Assembly: GCF_937616625.2 (NCBI RefSeq)
Contig: NC_065573.1
Span: 18,491,001 to 18,555,000, forward strand
Source: Mercurialis annua
Lineage: Eukaryota > Streptophyta > Magnoliopsida > Malpighiales > Euphorbiaceae
Direction of reading: 5' to 3'
DNA: 64,000 nt
Part shown: positions 38,233 through 50,458 of the stretch, in pieces
How positions within the stretch are numbered: position 1 is the first letter of the stretch
How the letters are laid out: each line of letters starts with the position of its first letter
Position numbers and translations under genes: made by a program
Notes under the pieces: model-generated
What the model was told of the DNA's origin: nothing
What the model saw: the letters and a program-made list of their open reading frames with translations, nothing else
Database searches by the model: none

Positions 38233-38862
38233 ATTGTGGAATCCCACATTGCTTAGGAGAGCTCATTTAATTGAGTTTATAAGGGTGTTCTCACACTTGG
38301 ATTTGGGCCCCAAGGGGTACCCAATTTTGTGGATGGACTAGGAGTTGCATCCTACCCAATTTAACGCGCGCGCGCGCCGTCTGTCCGGTCGGCTGGCCTG
38401 GTTAGGTTCGGTTTTAGCACTTAATAAATTTTTATTTCTGAAATCTTTTTGTAACGTTTTATTTTTTGAATAAAACACAATCCATTGATTTTCTCAAACG
38501 GTCTTGACACTGATTTACTTTTGGAAAACGTTTGATTTATTTCCTTTACTTTTTTTATTACCGTTTTGTTTTCCAAAATCAGATAAATAGACTATGTCTT
38601 CCTCACTGAAAACTTCACTTTTACAAACAACAAAATAAAAACGATTCTTGAGCAATAATTATACAGAGTGTAATTGACCGCTGAATACAGTGCCATGTTC
38701 ATCGGAGTTTGGCTGTTTTATCCTGGGGACGACGTGGTACGTACGACTGCTTGCACCATCAGAGGCAGAGCCGCGAAACGTCTTAAAGAGAGCGACCTAG
38801 TCCGCGACTCAGCCAGAAACGGTGTTTGGTAATTTCGTTCCATTTCATAAACTGTTCCAACA
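38233..38862 (+). repeat. Copia 3' LTR, second part
   Basis: Starts with the duplicated ATTGT, then continues GGAATCCCAC... to CCAACA, collinear with the 5' LTR at about 18811-19438. The minus-strand open stretch here is a by-product. Confidence 0.85.
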
Positions 38863-39012
38863 ACAACTTCATGGACACAACCTAATCCCAAAAGACATTT
38901 CTGGTCATGTGAGAACTCCGCCTGCAACCGAATATTTGAGTGGATTGAGACGCAAATTGATGAAAAAGCAAGAAGAATCACCAATGATTTATTGAAATCC
39001 AAAGGAATATAG
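38863..39012 (+). pseudogene. GRF zinc-finger exon, 3' part
   Basis: An open frame of about 49 codons to TAG at 39010-39012. It starts TTSWTQPNPKRHFWSCENS and continues with ACNRIFEWIE, the signature of the GRF zinc finger (TSW, NPxRxF, C, C, FEW), then a charged helical segment DEKARRITNDLLKSK. The first Cys pair is at 18714-18748, across the copia nest. After the stop the same frame shows KRLWVLVIVLILV, reminiscent of the C-terminal membrane segment of some plant GRF proteins, but stops intervene. The gene is disrupted. Confidence 0.6.
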
Positions 39013-40330
39013 ACGATTTAGATAGAAGCATGCAAAACAAGAGAAAAGAGATTATGGGTGTTGGTTATTGTTCTCATTCTTGTCAGCACCAGCAAGCCTG
39101 AAAATGAAAAAGAACACTAGTTTGATATATTTTTAAATAGTTCAAACACCTTTTTAGAATTAAAAAAAGTTTTGACACTTAAATAGAAATATTTTAAAAG
39201 TTCAGACACTTATGATGCAATTTTTTGTTTTATAATTATGAGATTTTTTATTTATAATTAATACCCCTCTCTCTTTTACTCACCAAAAAATCTAGCCGCT
39301 TATAGTTTGTTTATTAGTTTTTCTTCGGCTACCGTTAATGGTTTAATTTTTCTGTTTGTGATAGCCATCTCTTTTTCTATATTGTTTTAATTTTATAAAA
39401 TCTCATAAATAACCAACTCCTTTTTATTTTTATTCTTGATGGATTAAAATGTATTGACGAAGCGTGTATCCAATTTAATTTATCGCATATGAAAAACCGA
39501 TGATAGATTCAAGACCTTTCAATAATAAAAATAAAATCGTTTGTGAGTTATAATATTTTTTATTATTGTTTTTTATTTTTTATTGTTCTTTCTATGAGAA
39601 AGGTTTGTTGTTCTTTCTTATGAAAGGTTTATTGTCCCTTTTTAAAAGATTTGTCGAGTGGTGGTTGAATCAGATGGTATGATTATAGTTTCTGATATTA
39701 GAAATCAGTTATCGAGCGTTGAAGAAATTTGATCGAGGGTTGCACTTAATTGGTGAAACAATTGATAATTTAGTTTATGTTTTCGTATGTAGATATAGGA
39801 ATCAGCAAATACATGTTAGCGTAATAGTCTGTTCCATGTCAAACTATCGGATTTAATTTTTTTATTTTTCCGACTTTATTACAAATGTAACTGTTTCGCA
39901 TTCGATTTAATGAAATCTGATAAATTCAAAATAAATTATTAAATAAATATACCATTTCTATCGTAAAGTTCTAGAATTTATTTTCAATTGTAGGTGTTTC
40001 AAATTGTATAATTATTTATGGTATATTTACAACACTCTTATTTATTTACTTATAAAAAATGTCTTAAATCTTATCATCTTTAAGTAACATTCAATTACTA
40101 TATATAATTTGTTAAATATACATTAATTATTTTGGAGCTACAATAATGGATATTTTTGAAAAATAACATATTATAAAATAATTATTTACTATTTTTATAT
40201 CTTTAAACTTTTTAAAATATTGTAATAAAAAATTGAATCATAAAATAGAAAAAAAATTATTCTTCTAATTTCTTAATTTATTTGATGATTGATGATACGG
40301 AAAGAGACTCAAAAGTAAAACTATTGTATA
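39013..40330. other. Intergenic, nothing firm
   Basis: After a possible GRF tail (to about 39117) the sequence is AT-rich. A pair of 'gttcaaacacct/aagttcagacactt' phrases near 39142-39220 echoes 18240-18305 in reverse complement and may be a small unclassified repeat. Confidence 0.45.
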
Positions 40331-42235
40331 AGGTTACTCGTCATCCAATAACGTTGCGGAATACGAAGCACTACTAGCAGGCTTGATGGCCAACATCATG
40401 AAAGTTGAATTCGCAAAATTCAAGAGTAATTCACAATTCGTGGTCAATTAGATTTTAGGAGTTTTTGAAATCAGAGATGCGGAAATGAGGAATATGTGGA
40501 CAGAGCAAAATTGTTCTTAAACAAGATAGATGAAACTAGAGAAAAGTGGGAGATGATTTAGATCCCCCGATGTAAAAATGACGAGGCTAACGTTCTCGCC
40601 AAGTCATAAGCCTTTAGGAAAATCTCCCAGGGTACGGTACTCGACATAGTCTATATCGAGTGTAGACATCCCCAAAACCATCTTTTAGCTCCAGCTCTTG
40701 GACAATTGAATGGAGGGAATAGAAAAATACCTAACTGATGGAACTTTAGCAGTGGATAAAATTACAGCGCACAAGATAATTTGGCAAGCCCCACATTATT
40801 CATTTATATATGTTGTACTCTACAGGAAAAAAATTTACCCACCCTTGGTCAAGATGCCTAACAATGGAAGAAAGAGAATATGTTCTAAAAGATATACATG
40901 AGAAATTGTGTGGAAGTCATATATCGTACATAATGCTTACCATGAAAGCAGTATTACAATGATACTACTAGCCTACCATGGCTAAGTTAACCATTGATTT
41001 AGTTCAGAACTGTGAGAAATATCAAATGCACCAGAATTACAGTCATGCTCCAAATTCGGAACAATGCCTGTTCATCACCCCGTGGCCATTTGCAGTGTGA
41101 GCAATTGATATATTGGGTCCTTTCCTAATGGCTCAGGCCAAAGAAAGTTTCTGGTACTGGTAGTTGACTACTTCACAAAATGGAAAGAGGTGGAAGCACT
41201 CTCAACTATTACGGAAGCCAGGTGCGAAGATTTCTTTTTTCAAGAAAGTCATATACAGAATTGGGGTACCTAAAGTTGTGATCACGGATAACGGAAAGCA
41301 ATTTAATTGCAAAAACTATAGAGAATTGTGCTCTTTCTTAAGATAGACTTAAGGTTAACATCGATAACCCACTCACAAACCAATAGAATACCGGAAGTGT
41401 CTAACAGAACGATCCTAAAAGGGTTGAAAACAAGGCTTGATGAAGTCAAAGGAAGTTGGGTAGAGAAATTACACAGTGTGTTATGGTCATACTGCAAAAC
41501 CCCGACAGGGGGAACAGAGGAAACACCTTTAAATCTCACCTACGGTTGTGCAATAATGATGCTTGTGGAAATAGAAATACCAAGCTTTAGAGTAAAATAC
41601 TTCGATGAGGAAAAGAACGAGGAAAGACAGAGAGTCTGTCTCAACTTACTACAGAAAAGGAGGGAATAAGCTTCGGTCAGAATAGAAGCATATAAACAAC
41701 GAATGGGAAAATACTACTCCCTTCGTCCCAATAGAGTTATCCACTTTGAGAAATTTTTTTGTCCCAAAACTCTTGTCCACTTTTAAAAAGTAATCAATTT
41801 TTACACTCAATTTTTCTATATTACCCCTATTTAAAATCCACTAATGAATAAAGTAAAAATAAATTGCAAGTGGTTCCTATATTAAATAGGGGTATGACAA
41901 GAAAAGTAAGAAAAAATTTACAAAACTTATAAACAATAATTGCTTTTCTTAAACTGTGTGATAAAGGCAAAATGGACAACTCTATTGTGACGGAGGGAGT
42001 ACAACAAGAATGTCAAACCATTGAGTTTCCAACTTGAATTTGAATGCCTCGTTCGAAGGAGGGCTGACATCCAAAAAGGTGAAGCTGGGGTAGGAAACTC
42101 GGGGCCAACTGGGAAGGGCCCTACATAGTTACTAAATTCGGTAAAGGTATGGCTCATAAGCTCGCCTACATGTCTAGAGAGGAATTGCCTAGAACTTGGA
42201 ACGCCCAGGTTCTAAGAAAATATCATCAGTAAGCT
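40331..42235 (+). pseudogene. Decayed Tat-lineage RNase H and integrase region
   Basis: Translated fragments in changing frames show an RNase H tail (NNVAEYEALLAGLMAN near 40340; PRCKNDEANVLAKS near 40570). A linker reads IEKYLTDGTL and QAPHYS near 40710-40800. The integrase core reads AIDILGPFLMAQAKESFWY, VVDYFTKWKEVEAL, then GVPKVVITDNGKQFNCKNY near 41260-41330. Its distal part reads WVEKLHSVLWSYCKTP near 41460. The integrase C-terminus reads GPYIVTKFGKGMAHKL and ELPRTWNAQVLRKYH, ending near 42230. The archaeal-type RNase H before integrase and these motifs fit the Tat lineage. Many stops and a MITE insertion show it is dead. It lies upstream of the 29-bp array, as expected for one element. 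Confidence 0.78.
41717..41999. mobile_element. Stowaway MITE (283 bp) inside dead integrase
   Basis: Termini CTCCCTTCGTCCC and GTGACGGAGGGAG with TA at 41715-41716 and 42000-42001. It separates the integrase core from its C-terminal domain. Confidence 0.9.
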
Positions 42236-42367
42236 TTAACATTTGTAATGTATGTGCTGGAAATACAACATCAATGAAGGGAAACTATATAATGATTACT
42301 ACTGCAATTTTGGCAAAATAGCTAAAATACCACATCACTTATATAAATATAACTCAGCCAAACTGAG

Positions 42368-42920
42368 AGCGTAAGAGGCGTAATCTTAGTATCAGAAGCG
42401 TAAGAGGCGTAAACTCAGCATCAGAAGCATAAGAGGCGTAAGCCCGACATCAAAAGCGCAAGAGGCATAAGCCCAGCATCAGAAGCGTAAGAGGCATAAG
42501 CCTGGTATCGGAAATGTAAGAGGCGTAAGCCCAACATGAGAAGCGTAACAGGCGTAAGCCCGACATAGGAAGCGTAACAGGTGTAAGCCCGACATAGGAA
42601 GTGTAAGAGGCGTAAGTCCAGCACCAAAAACAGAGAGGTGTAAGCTCCACGAAATAAGCATAAAAAAGCGTAAGCCAAACACTAGAAAAATAACAGGCGC
42701 AAGCCCGACACTATTAGTATAAAGGGCATAAACCCGCACACCAAGAGGCATAAGCCAATAATAAGAAAAGAAAAGGCACAAGCCTACCCCTAAAAACATA
42801 AAGGTGTAAGCCTATAATGATAAACATAAATGGCGCAAGCCTGTAATACTACAACTAAAAGGACGCTAGTCCGACAATAAGCCCTCAAGAAGGCACAAAT
42901 CCGACACTGAGAAAAAAAGA
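42368..42920. repeat. 29-bp tandem repeat array, about 19 units
   Basis: The unit is about GCGTAAGAGGCGTAAGCC plus CGACATCAGAA. The first eight or so copies are regular at 29-bp steps from 42368; later ones are diverged and of variable length. It sits just 3' of the Tat pol remnant, where Tat/Retand elements are known to carry tandem repeats. Confidence 0.88.
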
Positions 42921-45320
42921 GCCCAAGCTCGGAATTAGGAAAAAATGGGAAATGCAACACAAAATAAACAAAAACAAAGGCACTAGCCATGCTAATATAA
43001 AGAATGTCATACGAAACAAAATAAATGAACACTTTGCTAGAGGCAAAAACAATACTACATTAGGCCACATTATAAGGTCAATACATTGATAAACCAACAA
43101 GGAATACGAACCAAACACAGTCCCACGTAAAACATCAAGCAAAGGGGCGAATCAATATTACATAGATAGACAGGTGCTAGGAAAAGGCACACAAATAGAA
43201 TACTCGAGATAACTGTGGAAAACATGAACGTGTCTATTGTATCAAAAACAAAGAACCATAATGGAACCAAATAAAACTTCAGGAACAACATTGTAAAAGA
43301 GTTATCATAAACATAACACCTATTAGGAATGTAAATACATAAAGCTTCCGAATAGGAAACTAAAAAGGAAAGAATCAAAACATATATAGAACTAAAATCA
43401 TAACAAGTCGTACATTCATACAAGTAAAATTGTGAAAATAACAAATCATACATCAACAAAAAGGGGTATTATTAAAATCTTTTTTTATTTCTCATATATG
43501 GAAGAATTATTACAAAAGGCTCAAAGCCAAGGATAAACCTCTTATACACATAGTAAAAGCTAAACTGAGTAAGATAACAAACCATAAAAGGTTCGTTGCT
43601 GCAACAGTATCTATCTCAGACAAAAGATCCCATGAGAAGCACTTCTCAAAATCCCACCTTAGCCTCCAAGCTGATTGAACATCAGCACCATCCACAAGTA
43701 CATCCAGGAAGTTGGTTCCATTAAGCGAGAAAAGATTCAACTCTGAACACTACTCCGTTTTAAACGGCCTCCCTTCGTTGTTCGCATCAACGTCTATGAG
43801 ATACCCTTAACCACAAACAATGAAATCGATGAATGGGGAATCAGAATATAAGACTGACGGTTCATGCTAAGGAAGATAGAATCTCATGCCGAGGAATGCT
43901 AAGGAAAATAGAATCACCAAAAGGAAAAGCAGAGAATATAAAAAACATGATCCATTTTCTTGAAACAGTTGTGATCTTCATATAAATAACCCATTAAAAT
44001 ATTAGAAATAACTAGTCACTAGGAGAGAAACAAATTAACACTTCTAGAGGAAGGAACGAGAAAAGAATCATCTTTTATGTTACTTATCTCACATAGAACA
44101 AATTTGCAGAAAGATGAAACAACGAAGTTGAAATAGAATACAAAAATAGAAAACTTGGAACAATTATTTATAGGGGAAATAAAAAGTAGACGAAACGGTC
44201 AAAGGAAATTGAAGGGGTACTAGGAAAGAACAGTAATTATGGAGGAAAACAACAGATAAAAATGTATTTATGAAGAGTTTGAAATTAAAATTAACCACCC
44301 AAAGCAATAATTATGAGGTGAAAAGCGTGTAACCCTGATGGGTAACACAAGAAAAGGAAAGCCTAACGAGGAATTACAAAATCCTGTTGGAACCCAAGTA
44401 GTGCTCGTGGAACTAAAGAATCGAATAATAGTGAAAAAGGAATAATTAGGGAAAATAGCTAATTCATCAAACACTAGAGCCTTGGGACATGTATCCCAAA
44501 CATAATGAAAGCATGGATTGGAAGATTGTATTTACCCCGGACATGAATATCCTTAGAACCTGAGGGGGGGACTTGTGATAATTCAGAAAGGGCGAAGCAA
44601 CCTCTAGGAATACACGTGTAGCTAATTAGAGAAAAATGGAAGCAATTGGGCCCATAAGGAGGATGAATCCAGAAATGGAATCCAATCCTGGACGAAAAGC
44701 TCTTCCATCTTGGTATTGCCTTATGACCTAGCCCAAGCAACATATTTACTAGTACTCTCGGGATAGATCTATAAGAGCATCACTTGAGTAAAAAGGAAAG
44801 AAATGCCATGATAGCCTAGAGGACAACTAGAGATTCTCTAACAAGATAACATAAATACATTGCGCAATTCACGCTTCAAATATCAAAATAACAGAAAGGG
44901 TCAGCTCAGCTTATGGAATAAAGGGACACCTCATCACAGTAAGCATGAGTGAAGAAGAGAAAGTAAACTATATAAACCACTTTATCCTTAAATTCTAATA
45001 TACTCCTTTTTTTTTTATCTCAACTCTTACTCTTCTTGCTTTACTCTTCTTCTTTACCAAATACTCACTTGAGCATCGGAACGAGCGCCCGGAGAGCCCT
45101 TCTAGCGTTCCTTCTGACTGTGTTCTTTGTGCATAGGTGTCGAAGTTGTATTGGATCCACCCCATATTCTCATTCCCCTTCTTTACTAGCCTCTTTGATC
45201 CTCAAAGGCTGCTATCTACCCATTTGTGAGTTTCTTCGATCAAATACTATCAACAACCTATTGTACGTGTGGCGTTTGATTTTAGTAGAAAACGAAACCG
45301 CAAATAAGAGCATTAACTGA
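42921..45320. other. 3' region and possible LTR of the dead Tat element
   Basis: No clear ORF in 42921-44560. At 44561-44571 TGAGGGGGGGA looks like a polypurine tract, and TGTGATAATTC from 44574 could be the start of a 3' LTR, with TATATAAAC near 44968. I see no second LTR copy in the window to prove this or fix the end. Minus-strand open stretches at 43510-43740 and 44474-44743 might be remains of an antisense ORF but show no recognisable domain. Confidence 0.4.
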
Positions 45321-45329
45321 AAGATTGGG

Positions 45330-46205
45330 AAACAATCCTTTTGTTAGCATGATAAAAGACAAACAGCTTAATGAGAGGGACATGGCCCTCATTTTCTCGA
45401 TTCCCACCATTCCTAAGAAAGGCACAAAAAATGGTTTTGGATAATGAAGAGGAAGGGTTTGCTTTCAGTCAATAGTGCCTACTTTCAAGCCTTTCAGACC
45501 CACCATCAAGAATGAATTGAGGCAGTATGTCAAAAAATTCATGTGATGAGTCTCGCAACTTGTCTACCCACCATAAACAATCTGCTTAGAAGGCAAGCAT
45601 TTTTCATGAACTATTTCCCCTTGTGCAATAAGGAGGATGAATTTGAAGCCCATGTGTTTCGTGACTGTTACTTTGCTTAGGGGTGTCTAGATTATTCTCC
45701 AAAGCCCAAAAACTTCTATTAGATGTCTATTTTAGTGACTAGTTTATTGAGAATATATTGAGCTTATATTGATCTTTCTGCAGGTTTTTATGTGTTGCAT
45801 TAAAACTTGTGGAAGCACCGCAACAATGTGTTGTGGAATAAATATATTGATCGCCCTCTTAAGGGGTTTAAGCATCAAGCACTTATCTCAATCAATGGAG
45901 ATCAGCTAGAACTTCAAAACTGACCTCTGTTTTATCCAAATCTCAAGTCGCCTTAGCTTTGTGAGAAAGACCAAAATCAGGCATGCTCTATTGTAATGTT
46001 GCTGCAATAGCAAATGAAGGTAACTTCAGGGCCTATGAGTTTCTTATCTGTGACCAGAATAACTATTGCTTGGCAGCCAAAAATGTTGGTCTCCTATCAA
46101 TTCTAGGGTCGATGGAATTGAGCTCGAGCGAAAGCAAGATGTTTGTACATATTATCCGGCTGGACGCCTACATACATAAGGGGATCGAGGGCGCCTATTA
46201 AACGG
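45330..46205 (+). pseudogene. LINE C-terminal fragment (zf-RVT and RNase H-like)
   Basis: Broken frames read in order EEGFAFS-like segment, VNSAYFQAFQT near 45470, a zf-RVT finger PLCNKEDEFEAHVFRDCYFA near 45620-45680, a tryptophan-containing linker, then CNVAAIANEGNFRAYEFLI and CLAAKN near 45985-46090, resembling the RNase H (RVT_3) domain at the end of plant L1 LINEs. No reverse transcriptase precedes it. Stops throughout. Confidence 0.55.
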
Positions 46206-46830
46206 AGGACACGGGAGGAAAAACAAATCTCGCTAGAGGTGACATGTTTAAATAGTTTCAAGTCCGCGGGTCAAGCAAGGCCTAATTCTCTTCCAATCTG
46301 ATCACAGCGGAAGCTATAGGATTTTGAGAGACCCCTAGTTGGTTAAAGACCAAATGATCATCTATATTCGAGTGGAGATATATCGTCAATAGTTGGTTCT
46401 TTCTTTGAAGAATTCTTATCCAAAAAAATTTTATTTTCTAGATGTAGTTAATGAATGAAACGCTTTGTTGAGCACTATGAATTTTATATTTTCATCTTTT
46501 ATAAAATAGTCAGTGAATTCGGTCATTCATTGCTCAACAAAACCGGTAAATTCTATATTTGTATGTAAAGAGTGGAATAATCCAACTAATGAGCTATAAC
46601 TCAAATGATATAAGCGTTAGATAACAATTCTATTAGATAGTGAGTTCTATTACTTTTGCAAGCGCTATTTCTTTTTCAAGTATCAGAAGAAAAAAAGAGC
46701 GAAATGATCTACCTGATTTTCTTTTTTATGTGATACAGTCAATCCTCTAATAATTCATATATATATATATATATATATATTGAAAAAAATGATTGGTTAT
46801 TATAATTAAGAGAACTGAGATAAAAAAATT
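46206..46830. other. Intergenic with (AT)n and one MITE arm
   Basis: Contains a 15-bp segment AATCCTCTAATAATT at 46741-46755 whose perfect inverted copy lies at 50405-50419, and an (AT)n run at about 46758-46780. Otherwise nothing recognised. Confidence 0.5.
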
Positions 46831-49800
46831 AAAATTTGGAATTCTGAGGTTTTTGGGGATCAAAACAAACGTATAAAGGAGCTTTCTCATGAGATTCTTG
46901 TTAAGGAAATTGTTGCAGAATCTGGGCTACTCACTGAAGCTGAAAAATATGATATTAGCAAGCTAAAAACAGAATTATGGACAGTGGAGAGAAGAGTGGA
47001 TTCTTTATGGGTTCAGAAATCCAGGTTGAAATGGAATGTTAAGGGGGACAGAAACACTAAGTTTTTTCATAGTGTGGCTTCTACGCACTATAGAAACAAC
47101 CACATTTCTTCTATTCAAGTGGGAGACACTACTTTTGTTGAGCCTACGGATATCAGACTTCATATCAGGAATTTTTTTTTGTTCTCTTTACAGCCAAAGT
47201 GATAGGATTGTCTATGATTTATCGGGTTTGACTTTCTCAAAAGTCACGGTTTCAAAGGCTGACATTCTGATTAGATTGTTCATGGAGAGTGAGATTTTTG
47301 GTGCTCTTTGTTCATGTGGTGAAAAAAAAGCACCTGGACCTGACGGTTTCAACTACTTCTTTTACCGGATAGCTTGACTTATTATGAAGGGTGCAATTGT
47401 TGATTTCTTCTCTGGGTTTTTTCGATTCGATATCTTGCCTAAAGGTATTAACTCCTCTTTCATGGTTCTGATTCCTAAGGTGGCGGGATCTTTGAATATC
47501 AAAGGCTACAGACCTATCAGTTTAGTCCATGGCTTTTTCAAGCTTCTTTCGAAGGTTCTTTCTCGAAGATTAGCGCCTCTTCTTGCCAACTTAATTTCTG
47601 ATAGTCAACACGCTTTTTTAAAAGGGCGAAGCATTCTGGAATGCTCTATGACAGCTAATGAGATTGTTCACTCAGCTACTAAAAGGAGGGAGAAACTGCT
47701 TGTTTTAAAGCTTGATTTTCATAAAGCTTTTGACAGTATTGATTGGGGCTATTTAATTTCTGTGATGCGTTGTATGAATTTTCCAGGCAAATGGATTGAG
47801 TGGATGAATTGTTGCTTCTCTTCGGTGAACACCTCTGTCCTGGTCAATGGTAGTCCGATTGATCCTTTTCCTCTCAAGAGAGGAGTCCGGCAGGGAGATC
47901 TGATCTCCCCTTATATGTTTGTTATTGCAGTTGAAGGATTAAAATAGATTCTTGCCCGTTCTTGTGATTTGGGATTTTCTCAGGGTTACCGCTACTCTGC
48001 GAATTATGATCCTATCTCTCTTCTTCAGTTTGCGGATGACACGATTCTTTTCATTCCTTTTGATATTGAGAAGCTTGGGAATTTGACTCGTATCCTTCGA
48101 TGTTTTGAATTGATATCTGGTCTGACGATCAATTTTCACAAAAGCTCTATTTCTGGAGTTAATGTGAATGAAGTAGATTTATTGGCGGCAGCTCAGGCGA
48201 TTGGCTGTAAGGTTGATTCCTTCCCTATTAAGTATTTGGGTCTTCCCCTTACTAATAGAAAGCTATCCGCTAATTCTTGGGACAGTGTGGTGGAACGATT
48301 TAAGTCGAGATTGGCCCTTTGGAAGAGATCTCTGCTTTCTCCTGCAGGAAGGTTAGTTCTTATTAAATCGGTCTTATTCAGCATCCCGGTCTATTTCATG
48401 TCTATCTTTAGCATGCCTACTCATGTTTAGAAACAATTAGAGTCCTATATGATGCATTTTCTCTGGAAAGGGGATGGTTTTGCTAGATCTCTGTGTAAGG
48501 TCGCTTGGAAGGATATTTGTAAGGAATTTGCTAATGGAGGTTTGGGAATTTCTAATCTTCGTCTTAGAAATAAAAGTCTACTTTTTAAGTGGATTTGGAA
48601 TTTTAGGATTAATAATGGTAGCTCTCTTTGGTTCAAGGTGGTGTCTAGTTGCTCTTCGGTGGTTGATTGGAATTTTTTAGTTCATGGGGATGTGAAAAAA
48701 TTATCTTTTATTTGGAAAGGGATTAAAAAAAGTTGCTGCAATGATTTCAATGCTTGGGGTGTTTTCATCAATAATTTGCATTATTCCATTGGTGATGGAG
48801 CAAATATTTCGCTATGGAATGACAATTGGTTAGGCAATGGTTCGGCGTTACATTTATTTCCAAGTCTTTATCAACTTTCAAACCAAAAGAACGCTACTAT
48901 TCGTGACGTTTGGGATATCGGATGGCGTTGGCGACGTCGTTTACGTAGAGCTGAAATTTTGAGTTTGGGGGAGTTTCAATCTTGTTTTAATAATCTTAAT
49001 GCAATTGTTGGGACACAAGATAAGGTCTCTTGGCATTCTAGTTCTAAATTATTTACCTCTGCTTCTTTTATCTGTTTGGCTCATAATGCATTCGATGTAT
49101 TGGATAATAATGGAGGAGTTCAGCTACGCACCACCGAACCTGCTGACCATTTTATTAATCGTGGAATTGGGAATGAGCAAACTGGTTCAGCTTCTAATGT
49201 TGCTGTTAATAGACCTGTTGACCGAAATTCTGCTTCTTTTTCAGAATTATTTTTTCAACCTGCAGTTCCTACTCTTCGTGGATCAGCTGTCGACCTTCAA
49301 GAACTTGCTGCTCCGTTGGTAAATGGCTCTTCTGCTGCTGTTGTTTTTAACAGACCGGATGACCGTTTTAATGGCGTCTCTGCTGTCGTTTCTGCTCTAG
49401 TTTCTGCTGCCGTTTTTGCTGTTTCTGCTGTCGTGTCTGCTTTCTGCTGCCGTTTTTTCTTCCGATTTAAACAGACCTGCTGCTATTAACGAATCTGCTG
49501 TGCCTTCTGATTTAAATCGCTCATCTACAGCTGTAACTGAGAGTTTTCATATTGCCCTTCGGCAATCTGGGCATCACTCTTCGATTAACATTACTGATTT
49601 TCAACAGCATAGGAGGGGTTTTTCTGATCAGGTTAGGGACTCAAATGGGAATAATCTTTTATTTGCTTCAACGTGGAAATCTTGTGCGCCTCCTAAAGTC
49701 AAATTTTTTATTTGGCTTGCATTACATGGTAGGTTACCATCTCTGGATTTTTTAGCTATCCGCTCTATAGTCTCGGTTGATAACTCTTTGTTTTCGCTTT

Positions 49801-50315
49801 GTGGTGTGGTGGAAACTCAAGCTCATATTCTTATTCACTGTAATTTCGCTCGAAGTGTTTGATGCGGCGTTCTCCAAAAACTTGACATTTCTTGGCCTTT
49901 TTCAAATTCTTTTGGTGATTTTGTGGTGCAATGGACCAACATTATACCAAAAGGGTCGTATTGAAAGCTTTGGCAAGTTTTTTCGTTTCTTGTTTTATGG
50001 AAGATATGGAAATGCATAAACATCAGAGTCTTTCAGCATAAAGATTCAAACAAGGAGGCGGTGATATTTGATTGTTTTTATAAGGCAACTTTTATTTACA
50101 AATGTTGTAATAGGGAGTTCAGTTATTCGGGTTTGGATTTCTTTATGAATCCTTTTTGTATTTTGTTTTCAGACAGATGACGTTGTCTTTTGGCCTTTCT
50201 CTGAGTCGTAGCCTTTAGTGTTCCACCTTGAGTGTGCCACTTCTTGTGCGAAAGTTTAAGAGTTTAGGTATTTGCCACTTCTCGTGGCCTTTTATATACA
50301 TATTATTCATCAAAA
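46831..50315 (+). pseudogene. 5'-truncated L1-type LINE with reverse transcriptase and zf-RVT
   Basis: Begins KIWNSEVFGDQNKRI, so endonuclease and ORF1 are missing. Reverse transcriptase motifs follow: KGDRNTKFFH, KKAPGPDGFN, SFMVLIPK, YRPISL, LKLDFHKAFDSIDW, GVRQGDLISPYMF and the catalytic LQFADDTILFI near 48030. Thumb-like and connecting segments run to about 49070 (WKDICKEFANGGLGI, WNDNWLG). The zf-RVT finger CAPPKVKFFIWLALHGRLP with C and H-C residues lies at 49682-49860. A frameshift sits in a T run near 47175, stops at 47375, 47945 and 48428, and another shift near 49480. It ends near 50305 in TTCATCAAAAAAA, a short LINE tail. A low-complexity insert lies between the thumb and zf-RVT (49080-49660). 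Confidence 0.88.
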
Positions 50316-50458
50316 AAATTATTGAATATTATAAAAAAACTTAATATTAAAGTTAGTTTTCTAAAATTTTATTAATTTTTAGAGTTATTAATTTATTGAA
50401 CATTAATTATTAGAGGATTACTTTATTTAATATTCAATAAAGTTCATATTCTACCTTT

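Larger units (their letters stand above)
18749..38862 (+). mobile_element. Ty1/copia retrotransposon, decayed, carrying a nest
   Basis: Its own sequence is 18749-23976 plus 38233-38862; 23977-38232 was inserted later into its 3' LTR. LTRs start TGTTGG and end CCAACA. The gene order gag, protease, integrase, reverse transcriptase, RNase H is the copia order. Flanking 5-mers are AGAAT and ACAAC, compatible with one decayed duplication of AGAAC. The usual tRNA-iMet primer site TGGTATCAGAGC is not found after the 5' LTR; gag starts only 17 bases downstream, so the primer site may be deleted. Multiple stops and frameshifts show it is dead. Confidence 0.85.

Noticed and set aside
42368..42920. CRISPR-like array
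   Set aside because: There are no unique spacers; units are contiguous and degenerate, the setting is a plant retrotransposon and no cas genes exist.
42421..43142. Repetitive minus-strand peptides over the 29-bp array
   Set aside because: They arise from a tandem repeat in a dead element; the repeats are not kept in one frame and carry indels.
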